Part shown: one piece after another, positions 16,278-24,142 of the stretch
Position numbering within the stretch: position 1 is the first letter of the stretch
Layout: the number at the start of each line of letters is the position of its first letter
Origin: Marivita sp051251565
GTDB lineage: Bacteria > Pseudomonadota > Alphaproteobacteria > Rhodobacterales > Rhodobacteraceae
DNA length: 64,000 bases
Assembly: GCF_051251565.1 (NCBI RefSeq)
Contig: NZ_JBPOFB010000001.1
Span: 434,001 to 498,000 of the forward strand
Direction of reading: 5' to 3'
Notes under the pieces: model-generated
The model's database searches: none
Told to the model about the DNA's origin: nothing
The model's input: the letters and a program-made list of their open reading frames with translations, nothing else
Translations under genes and position numbers: made by a program

Positions 16278-16919
16278 ATGCCCGGCCACGTCATCACAGT
16301 TGCGCAACAAAAAGGCGGCTCTGGCAAGACCACCGTGTCTGCAAACCTCGCCATCGGGTTCCTGCGCCAGGGCAAACGCGTGGCCCTTGTCGATATCGAC
16401 CCGCAAGGCAGCCTTGGCCGCTGGTTCATGACCCGGCTGGAAACCAATGCCGGCCCGATAGAGGGTCTTGAATTCGCCACCTCCTCGGCGTGGGGCATCA
16501 CCTACGAGGTGCGCAAGCTAAGCGACTCCCACGACATCGTCATCATCGACACGCCCCCCAAAGCCGACAGCGATCTGCGTCCGGCCTTGCGCGTGGCCGA
16601 TCTGGTGGTGGTGCCGGTCAGCGTCAGCCATGTGGATCTCTGGGCCACCGAAGGTGTGCTTGATCTCGCACGCCGCGAAGACAAAGAAACGCTGGTTGTC
16701 CTCAACCGGTCCCGCAAGAACACCCGCCTTGGCACCGAAGTGGCCGAAGCCGCCGAAAAGCTGATGGCCCGCATCGCAGAGACCACCCTGTCCAACCGGG
16801 TCGGCTATGCCGAAGCGTTGGGGCAGGGCAGGGGTGCTGCCGAAGGCCGCAAGACCCCGGCACAGACCGAAGTCGATGCGCTCACCTCAGAGGTGGCAGA
16901 GGTGCTGGCAAACAGGTAA
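16278..16919 (+). CDS. ParA-family ATPase (orphan)
   Basis: A 213-residue MinD/ParA ATPase. The deviant Walker A motif is KGGSGKTT (residues 12-19, with the signature lysine K12), the A' motif is ALVDIDPQGSL, and Walker B is IVIIDTPPK. The short length and the lack of an N-terminal helix-turn-helix resemble type Ib ParA or VirC1-like proteins. No ParB or parS site is nearby, so it is not a classical chromosome-partition pair. The next gene, 31 bp on, is a kinase-like protein, which suggests a shared role. ATG at 16278 has a GAAGGA site. Confidence 0.9.
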   Translation: MPGHVITVAQQKGGSGKTTVSANLAIGFLRQGKRVALVDIDPQGSLGRWFMTRLETNAGPIEGLEFATSSAWGITYEVRKLSDSHDIVIIDTPPKADSDLRPALRVADLVVVPVSVSHVDLWATEGVLDLARREDKETLVVLNRSRKNTRLGTEVAEAAEKLMARIAETTLSNRVGYAEALGQGRGAAEGRKTPAQTEVDALTSEVAEVLANR

Positions 16920-16950
16920 AGGCAGGGCGTCCCACACAGGAGCCTGCACA

Positions 16951-17796
16951 ATGACCGATCTCGACAGCCTTAAGGATGTGATCCGCGCCGACAGCGCATC
17001 ACGCGGCCAGACCGTGTCAAAGCTTGGGTATTTCTGCGCTCCGTTCCGTCCCGCCTCTGGTCCGTTTGCAGACATGGTGATCAAGGTCTATCGCGGTCTC
17101 AAGGACCAATCCGCCCTCGACCGGCTGGCCCAATGCCACGACGATTATGTCGCCGCGCTGAACACCGCCGGGGTGGCCCTGCCACGGACCGAATTTCACC
17201 TGCTCGACATCGATGGCGCGCGCATTCCCGTCATCGTGCAAGAGGCGCTGCCCTCTGACAGCATGATGCGCCCGCAGATGCAGGCCGCCAGCACCGACGA
17301 TACGCTCAAGATGATGGAAGCGGCAGGCGATGTGATCGCCACGTTCTGGAACAATGCGGATCAGTTCGACACCCGCATCGGGTTTCACCCGTCGATCCGC
17401 AATTTCGCCTATCTGGACGGGCGTGCGCTGTTCTTCGATACCTTCCCGCCGCTGATCCATTACAGCCGCGACGAAATGGGCAAGATGCTGCTGCTGTTCT
17501 CGGACAAGGCACTGATGCGCTGGGTCGGGCCGCTTTTGCAAACCAAGGTCACCGGCATTCAGGACGAATGGTACTCGGCGCCGGAAACGCTGGTGGGTCT
17601 TGTCGGGTCGGCCTGCCGCCTGCGCCCCGATGATGCGCAAGCCTATCTCGACTGGGGCCGCGATTTCGCCCAACGCCGCATGCCCCGCTGGGCCGATGCG
17701 GCACTGCCTCACCTGCAAGACCCGCCGCGCCTGCCCGGATACTGGACCGGGTTTCGCAAACTGCTTGGCCTGCAAGGCGAACCCAACGTGTCCTGA
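16951..17796 (+). CDS. Protein-kinase-like fold protein of unknown function
   Basis: A 281-residue cytoplasmic protein. I read it as a degenerate kinase or aminoglycoside-phosphotransferase-like fold. MVIKVYRGLKD could be the beta-3 lysine strand and IPVIVQEALP the hinge. HPSIRNFAYLDGRALFFDTF resembles the catalytic loop plus the metal-binding aspartate, with serine in place of the catalytic aspartate. Activity is therefore doubtful. ATG at 16951 has a CAGGAG site. It follows the orphan parA closely and precedes a universal stress protein gene. I do not recognise a characterised family. Confidence 0.65.
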   Translation: MTDLDSLKDVIRADSASRGQTVSKLGYFCAPFRPASGPFADMVIKVYRGLKDQSALDRLAQCHDDYVAALNTAGVALPRTEFHLLDIDGARIPVIVQEALPSDSMMRPQMQAASTDDTLKMMEAAGDVIATFWNNADQFDTRIGFHPSIRNFAYLDGRALFFDTFPPLIHYSRDEMGKMLLLFSDKALMRWVGPLLQTKVTGIQDEWYSAPETLVGLVGSACRLRPDDAQAYLDWGRDFAQRRMPRWADAALPHLQDPPRLPGYWTGFRKLLGLQGEPNVS

Positions 17797-17913
17797 CCCG
17801 ACCTCTTGCCACGCGAGGTGCGTCCCGAAACCCGCCACCATCTGATGCGGATCAAGGCGCGGCGCATCCCGGTGCGATACCCTGTCCCCGCAGACAAAAA
17901 CGGAGGACGCGCC

Positions 17914-18321
17914 ATGTATACCAACATTCTTGTTCCAATCGCGCTTGACGATGAAGACGACCGCGCCGCCAAAGCCATCGCAACGGCGAAAGGGCTGGCG
18001 TCAGACGGCGCGCGCATCACGCTCTTGCACGTTGTCGATGCGGTGCCCAGCTATGCCATCAGCTATATCCCCGACGACATTCTTGCGGCCACGCGCAAGG
18101 GCATCGACGCCGAAATGACCCGGCTTGCTGCCGGGATCGGTGCAATCTCCGAGGTGATCGACGGCCATTCCGGGCGCTCGATTCTCGACTATGCCAAGGA
18201 ACATGGCAACGACCTGATCGTGATCGCCTCGCACCGCCCCGGCATGCAAACGCTGCTCCTGGGGTCTACCGCAACCCATGTTGTCCGCCACGCGGAGTGC
18301 GCAGTGCATGTGCTGCGCTGA
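17914..18321 (+). CDS. Universal stress protein (UspA family)
   Basis: A 135-residue UspA-type nucleotide-binding protein. The N-terminal strand YTNILVPIALDDEDDRAAKA and the C-terminal VIASHRPGMQTLLLGSTATH (ATP-binding G-2x-G-9x-G(S/T)-like loop) are diagnostic. Such proteins bind ATP and help survival under starvation, oxidation or respiratory arrest. ATG at 17914 has GGAGGA; the longer upstream frame is not family sequence. It lies immediately ahead of a hemerythrin gene in the same direction. Confidence 0.93.
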   Translation: MYTNILVPIALDDEDDRAAKAIATAKGLASDGARITLLHVVDAVPSYAISYIPDDILAATRKGIDAEMTRLAAGIGAISEVIDGHSGRSILDYAKEHGNDLIVIASHRPGMQTLLLGSTATHVVRHAECAVHVLR

Positions 18322-18369
18322 TTGACATTGTCCCTGCGCGCTGCACCTAGGGGGCAACAGGAGGCGCGC

Positions 18370-18921
18370 ATGGACGACACACTGACACTGGACCACCGAA
18401 CCGGCTTGCCCGATGCGCTGCGCGTGCTGCTCGAAGTTCACCCGCGCGACACGTGGCCCGCGCATGACAATTTCGCCGGGCTGGTGGCGTTCTGGCTCGA
18501 CCGTCACCTGATGTTTCGCAAGCTGATAGGCGCTCTGATCCGCGATGCCGAACAGGCGGTGGACCGCAAGATCGACGCCAAGACCCACGCGACCAGACTG
18601 TCGCGCTACGGTGCGATGCTCTTGGAGAACCTGCACGGGCATCATCAGATCGAAGATCATCACTATTTCCCGATCCTGAGCGCCCGTGAACCTGTGCTTG
18701 CCAAGGGCTTCTTGCTGCTGGACTCCGATCACCACGCCATGGACGGCCTGCTCAACCGCTTTGCCGATGGCGCAAATGCGGTGCTTCAGGGGCAGTCAGA
18801 GCCGGGCGCGTTCCGGGCCGATCTGCTTAGCTTCGAGGCGATGCTCAATCGGCACTTGGTCGATGAGGAAGAGCTGATCGTGCCGGTGATTCTCAAACAT
18901 GGTCCCGGCGGGCTCGGCTGA
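18370..18921 (+). CDS. Hemerythrin HHE-domain protein
   Basis: A 183-residue four-helix bundle protein with the metal ligands expected of the HHE family: the helix bearing LVAFWLDRHLMFRKL, HGHHQIEDHHYFP, LDSDHHAMDGLL and LNRHLVDEEEL. Hemerythrin-like proteins bind oxygen or nitric oxide at a di-iron centre, or sense iron. ATG at 18370 has AGGAGG. It lies 48 bp behind the universal stress gene, so the two probably respond to the same oxygen or nitrosative cue. meaB follows 63 bp later. Confidence 0.9.
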   Translation: MDDTLTLDHRTGLPDALRVLLEVHPRDTWPAHDNFAGLVAFWLDRHLMFRKLIGALIRDAEQAVDRKIDAKTHATRLSRYGAMLLENLHGHHQIEDHHYFPILSAREPVLAKGFLLLDSDHHAMDGLLNRFADGANAVLQGQSEPGAFRADLLSFEAMLNRHLVDEEELIVPVILKHGPGGLG

Positions 18922-18984
18922 CGGGTTTACTTGACCGCCGCGCCCGTGGCACATCTGCCGACACATCACGACGGAGCCCCGCGC

Positions 18985-19977
18985 ATGGATATTGACGATC
19001 TGGCAGCCCGCATCCTTGCCGGCGAACGCCGTGCGCTGGCACGGGCGATCACGCTGGTCGAAAGCCGGCGCGACGATCACCGCGCCCAGACCCTCGCGCT
19101 CTTTGAGGCGCTGAAAGGCCATGACCGCGAAGCGCTGCGCATCGGGCTGTCAGGCACACCGGGCGTGGGCAAATCCACCTTCATCGAAACCTTCGGTCTG
19201 ATGCTCACCGCGCAGGGCCTCAAGGTCGCGGTGCTGGCCGTTGATCCCAGCTCGGCGCGCTCTGGCGGGTCAATCCTGGGCGACAAAACCCGGATGGACC
19301 ACCTGTCGCGCGACCCCAATGCCTTTATCCGCCCCTCGCCCTCGCAAACCCATCTGGGGGGCGTGGCCCGTCGCACCCGCGAAGCGATCGACCTGTGCGA
19401 AGCCGCGGGCTTTGACGTGGTGCTGATCGAAACCGTTGGGGTGGGGCAGTCCGAAACCGTGGTGGCCGAAATGTCGGACCTGTTTCTGCTGCTGCTCGCG
19501 CCTGCGGGGGGCGATGAATTGCAGGGCGTCAAGCGCGGGATCATGGAAATGGCCGACATCATCCTCGTGAACAAGGCCGATGGCGATCTCAAAGCCACGG
19601 CAACACGCACCTGCGCCGATTACGCGGGGGCGCTGCGGCTCTTGCGCAAACGCCCGCAGGATCCGCAGGGCTTTCCCAAGGCAATGACCGTGTCCGCCTA
19701 TGAAAATGTCGGGCTGACAAACGCGTGGGCCGAGATGCAAACCCTCACGCAATGGCGCCGTGATCACGGCCATTTCGCGGCCCGCCGCGCCGCACAGGCG
19801 CGATTCTGGTTCGAGGCCGAGCTTAAGCAAACCTTGCTTGCACGGCTGGAACGGGAACCGATGAAAGGGCTGGTCCAATCACTTGGCCGCGCGGTAGAGC
19901 AGGGCGTGATGACGCCCGGCCAGGCTGCGGACGATGTGTTTGCGCAGCTCGAAGGCCGCGCGCCCCCAACGTCCTGA
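18985..19977 (+). CDS. meaB: Methylmalonyl-CoA mutase-associated GTPase MeaB
   Basis: A 330-residue G3E-type GTPase that protects and reloads the B12 cofactor of methylmalonyl-CoA mutase or a related mutase. Walker A is GTPGVGKST (residues 57-65). The family also has VAVLAVDPSSARSGGSILGD, the metal switch region FDVVLIETVGVGQSE and the guanine-specificity motif VNKADGD. ATG at 18985 follows GGAGCC. The mutase itself is not in this window. The gene runs in the same direction as the upstream stress genes. Confidence 0.95.
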   Translation: MDIDDLAARILAGERRALARAITLVESRRDDHRAQTLALFEALKGHDREALRIGLSGTPGVGKSTFIETFGLMLTAQGLKVAVLAVDPSSARSGGSILGDKTRMDHLSRDPNAFIRPSPSQTHLGGVARRTREAIDLCEAAGFDVVLIETVGVGQSETVVAEMSDLFLLLLAPAGGDELQGVKRGIMEMADIILVNKADGDLKATATRTCADYAGALRLLRKRPQDPQGFPKAMTVSAYENVGLTNAWAEMQTLTQWRRDHGHFAARRAAQARFWFEAELKQTLLARLEREPMKGLVQSLGRAVEQGVMTPGQAADDVFAQLEGRAPPTS

Positions 19978-20282
19978 TCAGACTGAACGCACCCGCGCGC
20001 CGGATGAGCCTGCCCGAACCATGGTCGGACAGGCCGGTTTGGGGGCGTTGCCCCCGTCCCGGAACAGGTCCGGGCCGCCCCTCCCAACCTGTCGGACCGC
20101 CGCAGGCGGTTCGAAAACCGCGCAGTTTTCGTGCCGAAGCAGCGATTTCATGTGGCCAGCTCTTGACGCCTATCCTGCATCCCTCTAAGGACAGCCAACG
20201 AGATTCCGGGCGCTGCCAGTCGGCGCCTTTTCATATTGGTGGACGGCCCTAAGGCCACCTTTGATAGAACGAGGACAAGCCC
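19978..20282 (+). other. Intergenic region with structured element and rpmB promoter
   Basis: The 305-bp gap between meaB and rpmB holds no convincing gene. At 20023-20098 it can fold into a branched structure: an outer 11-bp stem GGTCGGACAGG/CCTGTCGGACC with one mismatch, and inner hairpins GGGGGC-GTT-GCCCCC (20041-20055) and CCCGG/CCGGG (20058-20074). A weak promoter-like pair TTGACG (20163-20168) and TAAGGA (20186-20191), spaced 17 bp, could start rpmB transcription. A GAGGACAAG ribosome-binding site precedes rpmB. The folded element could be the meaB terminator, a repeat or a small RNA. Confidence 0.55.
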
Positions 20283-20588
20283 ATGTCGCGTGTATGCGAA
20301 CTGACCGGTAAAGGCCCGATGACTGGCAACAATGTCAGCCACGCCAACAACAAAACACGTCGGCGCTTTTTGCCGAACCTAAACGATGTCACACTCCAGT
20401 CGGAAACGCTGGGTCGCGGCATCAAGATGCGCATCTCCGCGCACGCGCTGCGCAGCGTGGATCACCGTGGTGGTCTTGACAAGTTTCTTGCCAAGGCAAA
20501 GGACACTGAACTGTCGGCCAGCGCGCTGAAAGTCAAAAAAGCGATCGCCAAGGCGCAAACTGCACAGGCGCAAACCGCACAGGCCTAA
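20283..20588 (+). CDS. rpmB: 50S ribosomal protein L28
   Basis: A 101-residue ribosomal protein with the L28 signature (SRVCELTGKGPMTGNNVSHA and KTRRRFLPNLNDVTLQSE). The alanine- and glutamine-rich C-terminal tail (AKAQTAQAQTAQA) is a short tandem extension. ATG at 20283 has a GAGGA site. It is a single-gene unit with its own terminator. Confidence 0.97.
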   Translation: MSRVCELTGKGPMTGNNVSHANNKTRRRFLPNLNDVTLQSETLGRGIKMRISAHALRSVDHRGGLDKFLAKAKDTELSASALKVKKAIAKAQTAQAQTAQA

Positions 20589-20611
20589 GCCTTTGCTGTG
20601 TTTTGAATTGC

Positions 20612-20654
20612 AAACAGCCTCGTTCGGATATCCGGGCGGGGCTGTTTCCTTTTG
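20612..20654 (+). terminator. Terminator after rpmB
   Basis: AAACAGCC (20612-20619) pairs with GGCTGTTT (20640-20647). The intervening bases add more pairs (TCG.. with ..CGG), and CCTTTT follows, 24 bases after the rpmB stop. Confidence 0.8.
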
Positions 20655-20693
20655 TCGCCTTGTGACGCGGTGCAGGCCACGTACATCCCACCT

Positions 20694-21044
20694 ATGCGGT
20701 ATGTGATCCGAACCCTCACCTATGTCCTGATGACGATTGTCATCGCGGTCACCAGTGTGCAACTGGCGGCGGCTCGCGGTCAGGCTCCGGCGGTCGGGTT
20801 GATGGAGATCTGCACCGGCACTGGCCCGATCCACTTTCTTGTGGACGAAAACGGTGACCCGACGGGCGGTGTCATGATCTGCCCGGATTATGCGCTGGCC
20901 TTTTATGCCGATGCGACAGCCCCATTGCCACAGGCCACCCGGCTTGAGATATGGCACGTGCTTTGGCTGGGCCAGACTGGCGCAGTGTCGGCCGATCAGG
21001 TGGTGCCGCACCCGCAGGCGCGGGGGCCACCCGTCTCTGTCTGA
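20694..21044 (+). CDS. Small exported protein upstream of copper chaperone, unknown function
   Basis: A 116-residue protein with an N-terminal hydrophobic segment (TLTYVLMTIVIAVTSVQLAAA), so it is exported or membrane-anchored. Two cysteines (MEICTGTGPIHF and VMICPDYALAFYA) may form a metal site or disulfide. It could be a distant DUF2946-like protein, a family often found beside copper genes, but the match is weak. The start at 20694 begins the hydrophobic segment. It lies 42 bp upstream of the PCu(A)C gene on the same strand, which supports a link to copper handling. Confidence 0.6.
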   Translation: MRYVIRTLTYVLMTIVIAVTSVQLAAARGQAPAVGLMEICTGTGPIHFLVDENGDPTGGVMICPDYALAFYADATAPLPQATRLEIWHVLWLGQTGAVSADQVVPHPQARGPPVSV

Positions 21045-21086
21045 GACACCATTCCAACCAACATTTCAGACAGAAAGACACATCAG

Positions 21087-21578
21087 ATGATGAAGACCAC
21101 TCTCCTTGCCGGGGCAGCTGCCCTGTTGTTTGCTGCCCCCGCATTTGCGGAAATCGAAGTGCACGATGCCTATGCGCGCTCTGCGTCACCGATGTCCAAG
21201 ACCGGGGCAGCGTTTATGGTCATTCACAACGATGGCGGTGCCGCAGACCGACTGATCGGCGTGAGCAGCGACGCAGCCGCGCGCACCGAACTGCACACCC
21301 ACGAAGAAGACGCCAATGGCGTCATGCGCATGATCCATGTCGAGGAAGGCTTTGACCTGCCCACCGATGGCGAAATCGCAATGGTGCGCGGAGGCAAGCA
21401 CGTCATGCTCATGGGGCTGACGGACAGCTTGGACCAGGGGGAAACCGTTACGATCACGCTGACTTTTGAACAGGCGGGCGATGTTGTGGTGGAGGTGCCG
21501 GTTGATCTTGAACGTCAGGACCATGGCGGCATGGATCATGGCAACCACGGCAGCATGAACCACGGAACCGACGGCTGA
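21087..21578 (+). CDS. Periplasmic copper chaperone PCu(A)C
   Basis: A 163-residue exported copper chaperone that delivers copper to the CuA centre of cytochrome c oxidase. The signal peptide is MMKTTLLAGAAALLFAAPAFA, and the mature chain starts EIEVHDAYARSASPMSKTGA. The copper site ligands are visible as the H...M...HxM pattern, with LHTHEEDANGVMRM and GGKHVMLMGL. The C-terminal tail is rich in His and Met (HGGMDHGNHGSMNHG) and probably adds metal binding. A likely partner is the small exported protein just upstream. Confidence 0.95.
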   Translation: MMKTTLLAGAAALLFAAPAFAEIEVHDAYARSASPMSKTGAAFMVIHNDGGAADRLIGVSSDAAARTELHTHEEDANGVMRMIHVEEGFDLPTDGEIAMVRGGKHVMLMGLTDSLDQGETVTITLTFEQAGDVVVEVPVDLERQDHGGMDHGNHGSMNHGTDG

Positions 21579-21608
21579 TCGGCGCGGGCAGGGCGGGGGT
21601 CTCCCGCC

Positions 21609-22310
21609 CTACTTCCCGGTCAAAATCTGATCGACCCACACAGGCACAGTCCGGCTTGCAGGGCCAAGGATATGGTGCTCGAACGCGTGGGACATATCGC
21701 TGTCTCTCAGGTTGAGCTCGACTGTGGCAGCCCCGGCCAGACGCGCCTCTTCGACAAACCCTGCGGCGGGGTACACCTGCCCGGATGTGCCGATGGCCGC
21801 AAACAGATCGCAGGTCTGGATCGCGTCCAGAATACGCTCCATGTGATAGGGCATTTCGCCGAACCACACGATGTCCGGGCGCGCTGAGGGCGCGTGACAG
21901 GCCGGGCATGTGTCGCCCGCCGACATCTCCAAGGGCGCGTCCCAGCGATGCGCGCACGCAGCGCACAGCGCGCGCGACAGCTCTCCATGCATGTGGATTG
22001 CCGACGCGCCGGCCTTTTGGTGCAGGCCGTCAACATTCTGCGTCACCAGCAGGACATCGCCCTCCCAGTCTGCTTGCAGGCGCGCAAGGGCGCGGTGCGC
22101 CGCGTTGGGTTGTGCTTGGGCGGCTTGGATGCGCCGCGCGGTGTAGAACCGATGCACCAGCGCGGGGTCGCGGGCAAAGGCCTCGGGGGTGGCCACATCC
22201 TCGATCCGGTGCTGCGCCCAAAGCCCGCCTTCATCGCGGAACGTGCCCAGCCCGCTTTCGGCGGACACCCCGGCACCTGTCAGCACCACAATTCGTTCAC
22301 ATCGTCGCAT
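21609..22310 (-). CDS. cobB: NAD-dependent protein deacylase, Sir2 family
   Basis: A 233-residue sirtuin that removes acetyl or succinyl groups from lysines using NAD. Signatures are VVLTGAGVSAESGLGTFRD, VTQNVDGLHQKAG with the catalytic histidine in IHMHGEL, the zinc cysteines (CAAC and CPAC), and IVWFGEMPY. ATG at 22310 follows AAGGG; a GTG at 22331 is possible. It is convergent with the copper chaperone gene and divergent from the phosphatase gene. Confidence 0.94.
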   Translation of the reverse strand: MRRCERIVVLTGAGVSAESGLGTFRDEGGLWAQHRIEDVATPEAFARDPALVHRFYTARRIQAAQAQPNAAHRALARLQADWEGDVLLVTQNVDGLHQKAGASAIHMHGELSRALCAACAHRWDAPLEMSAGDTCPACHAPSARPDIVWFGEMPYHMERILDAIQTCDLFAAIGTSGQVYPAAGFVEEARLAGAATVELNLRDSDMSHAFEHHILGPASRTVPVWVDQILTGK

Positions 22311-22353
22311 CGTCACCCTTTTCCCGGCCACGCCCCTGCGTTAGGCAAGGGGC

Positions 22354-22767
22354 ATGACACACCGTATCCTCTTTGTCTGTCTGGGCAATATCTGCCGCTC
22401 GCCCACGGCGGAAGCGGTCACACGGGCCAAGGCGCAGGCGCGCGGGCTGGACCTGATCATCGACAGCGCGGGCACCGGCGACTGGCACATCGGCAAACCG
22501 CCATACGGGCCGATGCAGGCTGCGGCCAAGGCCAAGGGGTACGATCTGACGTCTCTGCGGGCGCGGCAGGTGTCGGGCGCGGATTTCGGGTCGTTCGACC
22601 TGATTGTCGTGATGGACGATGACAACGCAGCCGCGCTTAGCGCGATTGGCCCCACCGACCGGGTGCGTCGATTTACCGATTACGCGCCAGAGGCCGGGTT
22701 GGCCTATGTTCCCGACCCGTATTACACCCGTGATTTCGACGGGACGCTGGCCCTGATCGAAACCTGA
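22354..22767 (+). CDS. Low-molecular-weight protein-tyrosine phosphatase
   Basis: A 137-residue phosphatase with the active-site loop CLGNICRS (C9 to R15) and the general-acid region VPDPYYT. It hydrolyses phosphotyrosine through a cysteine intermediate. The protein ends at TGA (22765) after LALIET. The same frame, read through this stop, continues as AEGLLDAVDGRRP to TAG at 22807, which looks like the normal C-terminal helix of the family. The stop is therefore a probable nonsense change that removes about 13 residues; activity may survive. It is divergent from cobB. Confidence 0.88.
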   Translation: MTHRILFVCLGNICRSPTAEAVTRAKAQARGLDLIIDSAGTGDWHIGKPPYGPMQAAAKAKGYDLTSLRARQVSGADFGSFDLIVVMDDDNAAALSAIGPTDRVRRFTDYAPEAGLAYVPDPYYTRDFDGTLALIET

Positions 22768-22805
22768 GCAGAGGGTTTGCTGGACGCTGTGGACGGGCGC
22801 AGGCC

Positions 22806-22988
22806 CTAGGTTTCATACATCGCGCGGGCCACGAAATAGCTGACCGGCAGAGCGACCAGCGCGCCCACGATTGCGGCGACCACAATCGGGACAAGCGTGT
22901 CAAACCCGGCGGTCAAAACCGCGATCATGGCGGTGCCGGCAAGGGTTGTTGCAATCAGCGAATACAAGATACTGGCAAGTCGGAACAT
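22806..22988 (-). CDS. Small two-helix membrane protein
   Basis: A 60-residue protein made almost wholly of two transmembrane helices (LYSLIATTLAGTAMIAVLTA and LVPIVVAAIVGALVALPVSY). ATG at 22988 has a GTGGAGG site. Similar short proteins occur in Rhodobacteraceae, sometimes misnamed. Function unknown. Its stop overlaps the end of the read-through frame of the phosphatase by four bases. Confidence 0.7.
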   Translation of the reverse strand: MFRLASILYSLIATTLAGTAMIAVLTAGFDTLVPIVVAAIVGALVALPVSYFVARAMYET

Positions 22989-23125
22989 GAGGGCCTCCAC
23001 TACAAAACGGCTGACCCAAGCATTCCAAATTCCAGACGTGTTGTCCTTGATCCGGATCAATGTGACACGCAGTGACGGTGTTCAAATAACCCGCATACTG
23101 GTTTTCCATGACACGCCCAAAAGGG

Positions 23126-23794
23126 CTAGTTCCAACCCATCGAGACAACCTGAAGCCCGACATTGCCGATCACCGTGTTGCGGCCCAGATCGCGGTTCAT
23201 CAGCACCCCGTTCACGATATAGAGGTTCTCTACGTCAAACAGGAACGGACCCACACCCGCCGACGCAACATGCACCTTGTCGGTCCGGGCGATGGCGTCC
23301 CGGCCTTTGGGTGTCACATAATGGCTGCCCGCCGGGATCAGCGCGAACATCGTCGGGTCCGAATTGGCCGACAGGTTCGAGACGATATAGAGGATCTCGT
23401 CGTAATCGGTGATCCGCTCGGCGCGGAAATGGCACACCCCTTCGTAGCTGCCAAGCGCCACCGCCGTGAGGCCCGCAACGGCAATGGTCACCGGCGCGGT
23501 TGCGATGGCGGTTGCGGTGGTCATCACCCCGCTGGAGCCCGCAGCGACACTGCTTCCGGCGGCTGTTGCGCTGCTGACCGCGCTGCCGATCATGCTGACG
23601 CCCGAGACCGGGTTTTCCAGCGTATAGGCCCCCACTGCGCGCACGCCTTCGGTGGCAACACTGGCCACCGCGCGGGCGGTGTTTTTTGCGGCATCCCCGG
23701 CTTTGCCTGCAAGGATGCTGGGCCGGAAATCGCAGACATCGGCCTGCACTGCGGGGGCGGCCAGCATGAGGGCTGCCAGGAGAATCGGGCGCAT
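23126..23794 (-). CDS. Exported Ala/Val-rich protein, unknown function
   Basis: A 222-residue protein with a signal peptide (MRPILLAALMLAAPAVQADV). The mature part has two cysteines (VCDFRPS and VCHFRAE) that could pair. A long low-complexity Ala/Ser/Thr/Val region (about residues 65-115) may insert in or cross a membrane. The C-terminal part (LFDVENLYIVNGVLMNRDLG) is a mixed globular domain. I do not recognise a family. It is a single gene with a palindrome about 165 bp upstream. Confidence 0.65.
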   Translation of the reverse strand: MRPILLAALMLAAPAVQADVCDFRPSILAGKAGDAAKNTARAVASVATEGVRAVGAYTLENPVSGVSMIGSAVSSATAAGSSVAAGSSGVMTTATAIATAPVTIAVAGLTAVALGSYEGVCHFRAERITDYDEILYIVSNLSANSDPTMFALIPAGSHYVTPKGRDAIARTDKVHVASAGVGPFLFDVENLYIVNGVLMNRDLGRNTVIGNVGLQVVSMGWN

Positions 23795-24137
23795 AAGTGT
23801 TGGTCCTGCTCAGGAATTTTTGAACAGTATATCGCAACCTGATGCGTTCGAGCAGGGGGGACGCAGTCACATTGTGGTGGGCGGCAAGGAGTCGCGCAGA
23901 TTTGGTTAAAACAATCTGAAGTTGTATCGTTTTGTAAGGAAGATCAAACGGTTGGACCCAAACTTGCCCATGGGCAAGTTTTCACGCAGCGCTTGGGATC
24001 GGGCAGAGGGTGGTCTGGGGGGACGGTCCTCCGCTGCCCGAGGGCGCTTTGCGCTGTTCCTCAGGTAGACCGTAGGGTGCGTGTTCACACGCACCGATGA
24101 GTTGGTTGCGGTCAATTGGTGCGTGAGATCACGCACC
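23795..24137. other. Intergenic region with two palindromes
   Basis: The 343-bp gap has no gene I can support. It holds a perfect 22-bp palindrome at 23960-23981 (AAACTTGCCCA then TGGGCAAGTTT), a hairpin CGGGCAG/CTGCCCG at 24000-24040, and most of the 24071-24142 inverted repeat. The stretch around 23900-23950 is A/T-rich compared with its surroundings. The palindrome could be an operator for the 23126-23794 gene. Confidence 0.6.
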
Positions 24138-24142
24138 CTACG
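24071..24142. repeat. Inverted repeat GTAGGGTGCGTG / CACGCACCCTAC
   Basis: CGTAGGGTGCGTG (24071-24083) and CACGCACCCTACG (24130-24142) are perfect 13-bp arms. Inside, CACGCACC (24088-24095) and GGTGCGTG (24118-24125) give a second pair, so the DNA can form one long stem or two short hairpins. The right arm contains the DUF2442 stop codon. The arms resemble a widespread bacterial intergenic repeat family. Confidence 0.85.
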
